Shown here: positions 58,937 through 64,000 of the stretch, piece by piece | Position numbering within the stretch: position 1 is the first letter of the stretch | Layout of the letters: every line of letters begins with the position of its first letter | From: an endosymbiont of Acanthamoeba sp. UWC8 | GTDB taxonomy: Bacteria > Pseudomonadota > Alphaproteobacteria > Rickettsiales > Midichloriaceae | Length of the DNA stretch: 64,000 nucleotides | NCBI RefSeq assembly: GCF_000730245.1 | Contig: NZ_CP004403.1 | Coordinates: forward strand, 1,178,001 to 1,242,000 | Reading direction: 5' to 3' | Translations under genes and position numbers: made by a program | The notes under the pieces: model-generated | Told to the model about the DNA's origin: nothing | What the model saw: the letters and a program-made list of their open reading frames with translations, nothing else | The model's database searches: none

Positions 58937-59371
58937 TCAAAGATCTATTAGTTTTTGCACTCTTTCTTTATGCCTGCCCTGTAAAAATTCCGTGGAAAGA
59001 AAAACATCTACCATTTCAAGTACATCCTTTTCCTGTAAAAACCTAGCTCCAAGCACCAAAACATTAGCATCATTGTGCTCACGAGCAAGTTTTACATATG
59101 AAGCATTATGGCATAGTGCAGCTCTTATTTTTGGGTTTCGATTGGCAGCAATCGACATACCTATTCCGCTTCCACAAACTAATATTCCGATTCCTCCCTC
59201 ACAGGCGGCAACATTATCGCTCAACATTTTGGCAAAGTCAGGGTAATCTACGGATTGATTACTATTAGTACCCAAATCAATTAGCTTATATGTTTTGCCA
59301 CTAAGATGTTCAGCTATCTTCTCTTTTAAGCTAAACCCTGCGTGATCCGCACCCAAATATATTTTTTGCAT
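58937..59371 (-). CDS. rpiB: Ribose 5-phosphate isomerase B
   Basis: Interconverts ribose 5-phosphate and ribulose 5-phosphate. YLGADHAGFSLKE, DYPDFAK, the catalytic-cysteine loop LVCGSGIGMSIAANR and NDANVLVLGARF are diagnostic. I use the ATG at 59369-59371 (MQKIYLGADHAG) because AGGA lies 8 nt before it. The ATG at 59378-59380 overlaps the upstream stop as ATGA and is a fair alternative. 144 residues. Confidence 0.95.
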   Translation of the reverse strand: MQKIYLGADHAGFSLKEKIAEHLSGKTYKLIDLGTNSNQSVDYPDFAKMLSDNVAACEGGIGILVCGSGIGMSIAANRNPKIRAALCHNASYVKLAREHNDANVLVLGARFLQEKDVLEMVDVFLSTEFLQGRHKERVQKLIDL

Positions 59372-59376
59372 AACAA

Positions 59377-59910
59377 TCATCCTATAATTTCTTCTTGGTA
59401 GACTCCCCAAAGATTAATTTTTTTAATCCAGCCTGTATATTCTTCAATTTTAATTTTACACCATTCTCTATCACATTTCTTAATATTCCCAATTACCCCA
59501 AATTCAACTTTTACAATAGGATGTGAGTTCTCATCCGGATATCTAAGTAAAATCATTTCTTGTTGCTTTAGCTTATATTTATCCAAGTTTAATTCAAATT
59601 TATTTCCTATAATGACCACGTTTCTACGACCGGTAATTAAATTCTCGTTAATCCAGCCTTCTGTTCCATCAATATCTTTTAGTTTTCTCCAATTTTCAAA
59701 CTCAGCCACTACTTCCATCGGATATCCTTTTTTCAAATACGTCCATTTGATGGCATTCTTTATCCCTGCACCGTTTCTTAAATTAGATTTATTCGACTTC
59801 AAAACCACAAAACGCGGCAGCGGTAAACCGGTTTCTTTTCCGACCTCTCTTGCCAACACATTCAGGGGCAGCAAACCGGCTAATAAGCAAATAATTAAGA
59901 GTCTTTTCAT
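59377..59910 (-). CDS. Secreted SH3-like domain protein
   Basis: A signal peptide (MKRLLIICLLAGLLPLNVLA) suggests periplasmic location. The body contains two bacterial SH3-like units: KSNLRNGAGIKNAIKWTYLK through WRKLKDIDGTEGWINENLI, and a second ending REWCKIKIEEYTGWIKKINLWG. This is the SH3 type of short alphaproteobacterial envelope proteins, thought to bind peptidoglycan peptides. 177 residues. It overlaps the coaD stop by 4 nt and runs into rpiB, so coaD, this gene and rpiB form an operon. Confidence 0.85.
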   Translation of the reverse strand: MKRLLIICLLAGLLPLNVLAREVGKETGLPLPRFVVLKSNKSNLRNGAGIKNAIKWTYLKKGYPMEVVAEFENWRKLKDIDGTEGWINENLITGRRNVVIIGNKFELNLDKYKLKQQEMILLRYPDENSHPIVKVEFGVIGNIKKCDREWCKIKIEEYTGWIKKINLWGVYQEEIIG

Positions 59911-60404
59911 TTCTTACTGTAACGTTCTTTAATTTTAGCTGCTATTTCCTCTGATACGAAACCCTTAAGGTTGCCTCCCAGCCTTGCTATCTCATTTACA
60001 AAGCTTGATGAAATAAAATGGCCGTTTTCGGTAGCAGGTAAGAAAACTGTTTCAATATCAGGCGATAATTTATGGTTTATATAGGACATTTGAAACTCAT
60101 ATTCAAAATCAGCCAAGGCTCTTAGCCCGCGAACTATAATCCTTGCTCCCTCAGCCTTAATAAAATCAACTAATAAACCTTTGAATGCTTTAGCCTTGAC
60201 ATTCTCAAGTTTCAGCCTCTTTAGCTCATAATTCAACATATCCACCCTTTCTTCAAATGAGAAATGAGTAATTTTTTTGCTATCCTGTGCAACAGCGACT
60301 ATTACACCTTCAAAAACTTTGGCTGATCTTGCAATAATATCCAAATGCCCTAAAGTTACAGGGTCAAATGTGCCCGGATAAATAGCAATTTTGTTATTGT
60401 CCAT
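59907..60404 (-). CDS. coaD: Phosphopantetheine adenylyltransferase
   Basis: Penultimate step of coenzyme A synthesis. YPGTFDPVTLGHLDIIARS at residues 9-27 carries the HxGH-type nucleotidyltransferase motif; VRGLRALADFEYEFQM and HFISSSFVNEIARLGG are family signatures. 165 residues. Together with coaE it indicates that at least the end of the CoA pathway is retained. Confidence 0.96.
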   Translation of the reverse strand: MDNNKIAIYPGTFDPVTLGHLDIIARSAKVFEGVIVAVAQDSKKITHFSFEERVDMLNYELKRLKLENVKAKAFKGLLVDFIKAEGARIIVRGLRALADFEYEFQMSYINHKLSPDIETVFLPATENGHFISSSFVNEIARLGGNLKGFVSEEIAAKIKERYSKK

Positions 60405-60559
60405 TCTCTTATGGTTTTATTTATCTATATATTTGAATATACGGGGTTTTTATTATCTTTACAAGGCAGGCAATACATGTTGCAGTGCTATATTATATAA
60501 TAAGTTTTCTCTTTTATGAAGATTATAAAAACAGACAAGCTCATAAGCAGATAAATAAA

Positions 60560-60976
60560 CTAATTATTCACGGTAATTTTTCGTGAATTTTCATTTTCAG
60601 CAAACTCAATAAATATTTCAATTTTATTTTTTGGTAATATCTCTTCTATAATTTCCGGCCATTCAATAATTGCCAGCTCATTAAAAGCATCTTCGATACC
60701 AAGTTCATATACTTCTTCCGCCGTTTTCAATCTATATAAGTCAAAATGCCAAATTTTAAAATTTGGAGCGTTATATAAGTGTACTAAATTAAAAGTAGGG
60801 CTAGTAATTTCTAAAGTTTGATTTTGAACGATATGTCTTATTAAGCTTCTTGATAGAGTAGTTTTTCCGGCTCCCAAATCGCCCTTTAAGCAAACCGCCA
60901 TTCCGGCTTCCAATTTTTGAGCAATCTTTGCAGCAAACTTATCCAGCTCTTCTAAACTATTTACTATAACTTGCAT
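60560..60976 (-). CDS. tsaE: tRNA threonylcarbamoylation ATPase TsaE
   Basis: ATPase of the TsaBDE complex that makes t6A37. The Walker A GDLGAGKTTLSRSLI lies near residue 33, TSPTFNLVHLY near 59, and FDLYRLKTAEEVYELGIED after it. 138 residues. Its ATG overlaps the PBP stop by one base, so the two are coupled. Its partner tsaD is at 33155-34174. Confidence 0.95.
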   Translation of the reverse strand: MQVIVNSLEELDKFAAKIAQKLEAGMAVCLKGDLGAGKTTLSRSLIRHIVQNQTLEITSPTFNLVHLYNAPNFKIWHFDLYRLKTAEEVYELGIEDAFNELAIIEWPEIIEEILPKNKIEIFIEFAENENSRKITVNN

Positions 60977-62937
60977 TATTTTTTCGTATTTTTTTCAATT
61001 ATGCTATCTATGGTTTCTCCCTTCTCCTTTTTACTAAATACTGAAGATAAGAAGTTCATTATAGAATTTGATTTCTTTTCATTACCGGTATTCTCAACTT
61101 TTTTCCAAATAGTTCCATGACTTTTTTCTACATTTTTTTTCATAAAGCCTCTCCAGATCTCAGCAGGCAGTCCCCCGCCCATCACTCTTTTCATGGAGGT
61201 ATTATCATCATTACCTACCCACACGCCAACCGTCAGATAATCGGTAAATCCGATAAAGCATGCGTCCCGATAATCTTGCGTAGTACCGGTTTTACCGAAT
61301 ACTTCAGTTCCTGCCAGATGAGCTTTTTTACCGGTTCCGTTTTGAATTACTTTAGCAAGCATATGTTTAATTTGCTGATTAGCTGAGTCTGATATAACTT
61401 TTTTATATGAATTATTTTTATTTAAATATAAGATTTTTCCGCTTCTATCAGTAATCTTTAGTACTGCATAGGGTTTAATGTTATATCCCCCGTTTGCTAC
61501 TACCGAATATGAGCCTGATAGATCAAGCAAAGAAGTTACTTCCGAGCCCAAAGCGATACTCGGTAGGTTTTTCATCTTATCTTTTATACCGAGCTTGCTT
61601 GCGGTATTTATAACTTTTTCTCTACCCAAATTCTCTGACAATTTTACCGCAACCGTATTAATAGATTTAGCAAAGGCTTCTTCTAAAACAACTTCACCTA
61701 AGTATTGCCGGTTAAAATTTCTCGGCGACCATTTATTTATTTTAATTGGTGAATCAATTACTATGCTTTCTTTACTATACCCGTTTTCTAAAGCCGTAAG
61801 ATAAACAAAAAGCTTAAATGCCGAACCGGGTTGCCTTTTAGCACTTGTAGCTCGGTTGAATTGGCTTTTGTTATATGAGACTCCGCCAACCAAGGCAACA
61901 ATCTCCCCTCGCCTATTTATGGCTACTGCTGCAGCTTCGGAAGCATTGAATTTGCTTTTAGCATTTTTCATATTTTCCAATATTGTTTCTTCCAGCTTTT
62001 TTTGTAAATTTAAATCTAAAGTTGTATAGATTTTTATATCCTGATTATTAGCAGTAATATAGAGAGGTAACTGTTCAATCACATAATCGGAGAAATAAGG
62101 ATTTTGTAAAGCACCTCTGGAATTACCTCGCTCCATAATTAAAGGAGGAATAGCTTTCTTTATATCCGTATGAGTAATATAATTTTCTTCTTCCATAGCG
62201 GATAATACTTGTTTTGCACGTTTTATTGATAGCTCATGGTTATTAGCAGGCGCGTATTTGCTCGGCGCTTTAAGCATACCGGCCAATATCGCAGCTTCAT
62301 ACAAACTGACTTTTTCTATATATTTACCAAAATAAAATTTTGCTGCCGCATCAACCCCGAAGTTTCCTTTACCTAAATAAACCCTGTTCAGGTAAATACG
62401 TATTATCTCTTTCTTGCTATATTTTTTTTCCAGCTTAATTGCAATCAACGCTTCCTGGATTTTACGTTTAAAAGTTTTTTCAGGGGTTAGAAAAGCAATT
62501 TTTGCTAGCTGCTGGGTAATGGTGCTTCCTCCTTGTACAACTTTTCCGGCCTTCTTATTTCTATAAACTGCACGTATTATTCCCCAAATATCTACCCCAT
62601 TATGATCAAAAAACCTTCTGTCTTCGATTGCTACCACAGCTTGAATTAATGTTTTTGGGATTTGCTCGAATTTTAAATCCCTTCCCTGCAAATCTCCGTA
62701 GTTAGCTAAAATCCGGCCATTTCTATCCAATACCGTAAAACTCGGCTGTTTTTTAAATTCATAAACTTGCGCTATATTAGGCAAATCCGAAGAATAGTAG
62801 GCAATTATTAAAAAAGTCAAAGAAGCACATATTAGAGAAATAACAAAGCCCACTTTTAAAAGAAGAACTACAGCTCTTTTTCTAATACTCTTTTTGCCGG
62901 AGGCTTTCTTTTTATATGGCTTTTTCTTTTTAGTCAT
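60976..62937 (-). CDS. Bifunctional penicillin-binding protein 1A
   Basis: Class A PBP that polymerises and cross-links peptidoglycan. A basic cytoplasmic leader and one transmembrane helix (about 25-50) precede the GT51 domain with EDRRFFDHNGVDIWGI and GGSTITQQLAK. The transpeptidase has GSAFKLF (SxxK) near residue 370 and the KTGT box, GKTGTTQDYRDACFIG, near residue 550. 653 residues; it lacks the OB-fold insert of longer PBP1A proteins. It implies a real cell wall and intrinsic beta-lactam targets. Confidence 0.94.
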   Translation of the reverse strand: MTKKKKPYKKKASGKKSIRKRAVVLLLKVGFVISLICASLTFLIIAYYSSDLPNIAQVYEFKKQPSFTVLDRNGRILANYGDLQGRDLKFEQIPKTLIQAVVAIEDRRFFDHNGVDIWGIIRAVYRNKKAGKVVQGGSTITQQLAKIAFLTPEKTFKRKIQEALIAIKLEKKYSKKEIIRIYLNRVYLGKGNFGVDAAAKFYFGKYIEKVSLYEAAILAGMLKAPSKYAPANNHELSIKRAKQVLSAMEEENYITHTDIKKAIPPLIMERGNSRGALQNPYFSDYVIEQLPLYITANNQDIKIYTTLDLNLQKKLEETILENMKNAKSKFNASEAAAVAINRRGEIVALVGGVSYNKSQFNRATSAKRQPGSAFKLFVYLTALENGYSKESIVIDSPIKINKWSPRNFNRQYLGEVVLEEAFAKSINTVAVKLSENLGREKVINTASKLGIKDKMKNLPSIALGSEVTSLLDLSGSYSVVANGGYNIKPYAVLKITDRSGKILYLNKNNSYKKVISDSANQQIKHMLAKVIQNGTGKKAHLAGTEVFGKTGTTQDYRDACFIGFTDYLTVGVWVGNDDNTSMKRVMGGGLPAEIWRGFMKKNVEKSHGTIWKKVENTGNEKKSNSIMNFLSSVFSKKEKGETIDSIIEKNTKK

Positions 62938-62950
62938 TTTTATGAGGAAT

Positions 62951-64000
62951 CTATGCTACTTTCTTATGTGCTTTTTTATACTTATTAATTCTATCTTCAA
63001 TTTCGCCTCTGAAATGTCTGATCAATCCCTGAATCGGCCAAGCAGCGGCATCCCCAAGTGCACAAATCGTATGACCTTCAATCTGCTTGGTTAAATCAAA
63101 TAATTTGTCTATTTCTTCAATATCAGCTTCACCCTTAACAAACCTTTTCATAATTCTATAAAGCCATCCGGTTCCTTCGCGACAAGGCGTACATTGCCCG
63201 CATGATTCATGCATATAAAACTTCGATAACCTGGCAATTGCCGCGATTATATCGGTTGATTTATCCATTACTATTACGGCCGCAGTTCCAAGCCCGCTAT
63301 TTACCGCTCTCAAACTGTCAAAATCCATTAACACTTCATCACAAATATTTTTTGGCAGCAGCGGAACCGATGACCCGCCCGGAATTATTGCAAGCAGATT
63401 ATCCCATCCGCCTCTTACTCCGCCAGCATGCTTTTCTATCAATTCTTTAAGCGGTATTGACATAGCTTCTTCAACATTACACGGCTTATTTACATGGCCT
63501 GAAATACAAAATACTTTAGTGCCTGCATTATTGGGCTTTCCTATCGAAGTAAACCATGAAGCACCTCTTCTCAAAATAGTCGGAACCACGGCAATGGTTT
63601 CAACGTTATTTACCGTGCTCGGGCACCCGTATAAACCGACCGCTGCGGGGAATGAAGGAGGCTTAAGCCTCGGCATCCCCTTTCTTCCCTCTAAGCTATT
63701 AAGTAATGCAGTTTCTTCACCACATATATAAGCTCCCGCTCCTCTATGTAAAATAACATCAAAGTCATACCCTATACCGCAAGCATTTTTGCCGATTAAC
63801 CCGGCTTCATACGCCTCATCTATAGCTTGCTGCAAAACTACCGCTTCATTATAATACTCACCACGAATATAGATAAATGCAGCTTTAGCTCTAATTGCAA
63901 AGCCTGATATTAAACAACCCTCAATCAACTTATGAGGTTCATTACGTATAATATCTCTATCCTTGCAGGTTCCCGGCTCACTTTCATCAGCATTAACCAC
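62951..64000 (-). CDS. nuoF: NADH-quinone oxidoreductase subunit F, 5' end outside window
   Basis: FMN- and NADH-binding subunit of respiratory complex I. The frame enters at the right edge within [15 protein letters not shown] and shows the NADH/FMN-site sequence [20 protein letters not shown]. The N3 cluster ligands are in [12 protein letters not shown] and GHTICALGD. About 350 C-terminal residues are present; the N-terminal part (roughly 70 residues expected) is cut off by the window. It ends 13 nt before the PBP start on the same strand. Confidence 0.96.
   Translation of the reverse strand: MVNADESEPGTCKDRDIIRNEPHKLIEGCLISGFAIRAKAAFIYIRGEYYNEAVVLQQAIDEAYEAGLIGKNACGIGYDFDVILHRGAGAYICGEETALLNSLEGRKGMPRLKPPSFPAAVGLYGCPSTVNNVETIAVVPTILRRGASWFTSIGKPNNAGTKVFCISGHVNKPCNVEEAMSIPLKELIEKHAGGVRGGWDNLLAIIPGGSSVPLLPKNICDEVLMDFDSLRAVNSGLGTAAVIVMDKSTDIIAAIARLSKFYMHESCGQCTPCREGTGWLYRIMKRFVKGEADIEEIDKLFDLTKQIEGHTICALGDAAAWPIQGLIRHFRGEIEDRINKYKKAHKKVA

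Overview
The window is AT-rich, gene-dense bacterial chromosome. It suggests an obligate intracellular alphaproteobacterium of the order Rickettsiales. The grounds are a class I lysyl-tRNA synthetase, short-form ProS, ProP-like and other MFS carriers, adjacent coaE-dnaQ, few metabolic genes, and several large proteins without recognisable family, including ankyrin and pentapeptide-repeat proteins. The genes nagZ, mreC, pal and pbp1A show that it keeps a peptidoglycan/Pal envelope. This fits Midichloria- or Jidaibacter-like lineages better than Anaplasma, but the family assignment is inference.

Layout. 1-3.7 kb: 3' part of nth (minus), a GT2 lipid-linked glycosyltransferase, coaE and dnaQ (overlapping), and a convergent DHH phosphoesterase. 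3.9-8.0 kb: a 966-residue ankyrin/membrane protein and nagZ. 8.0-8.5 kb: no intact gene, but a 243-bp MITE-like element with terminal inverted repeats; a diverged inverted copy lies at 35.2-35.4 kb. 8.5-16.3 kb: a small unknown gene, a second GT2, a ProP-like carrier, class I lysS, a SixA-like phosphatase, an unknown helical protein and htpG. 16.3-25.2 kb is the accessory part: two neighbouring membrane proteins that appear paralogous (one with a Lys-Asp microsatellite, one with three 42-residue coiled-coil repeats), tRNA-His, argS, an MFS carrier and two unknown proteins. 25.2-35.9 kb: obgE, pal, plsC, an AsmA-like protein, a pentapeptide-repeat gene split by an in-frame stop, mreC, lipA, tRNA-Ser, proS, tsaD, an unknown membrane protein and a GNAT acetyltransferase.

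35.9-53.9 kb is one uninterrupted str-S10-spc-alpha superoperon on the minus strand (rpsL-rpsG-fusA-tuf-rpsJ through secY-adk-rpsM-rpsK-rpoA-rplQ), with a good sigma70-type promoter before rpsL. Its L30 protein is about twice normal length because of a basic N-terminal extension. 54-64 kb: an orphan ParA ATPase, shikimate kinase, a single-ORF fused HigB-HigA-like toxin-antitoxin with its own promoter and operator-like dyad, ygfZ, glyA, rpiB, an SH3 periplasmic protein, coaD, tsaE, a bifunctional PBP1A and the 3' part of nuoF.

The strongest candidates for something undescribed are the fused toxin-antitoxin with a possible internal antitoxin start, the MITE family, and the paralogous membrane/coiled-coil protein pair.
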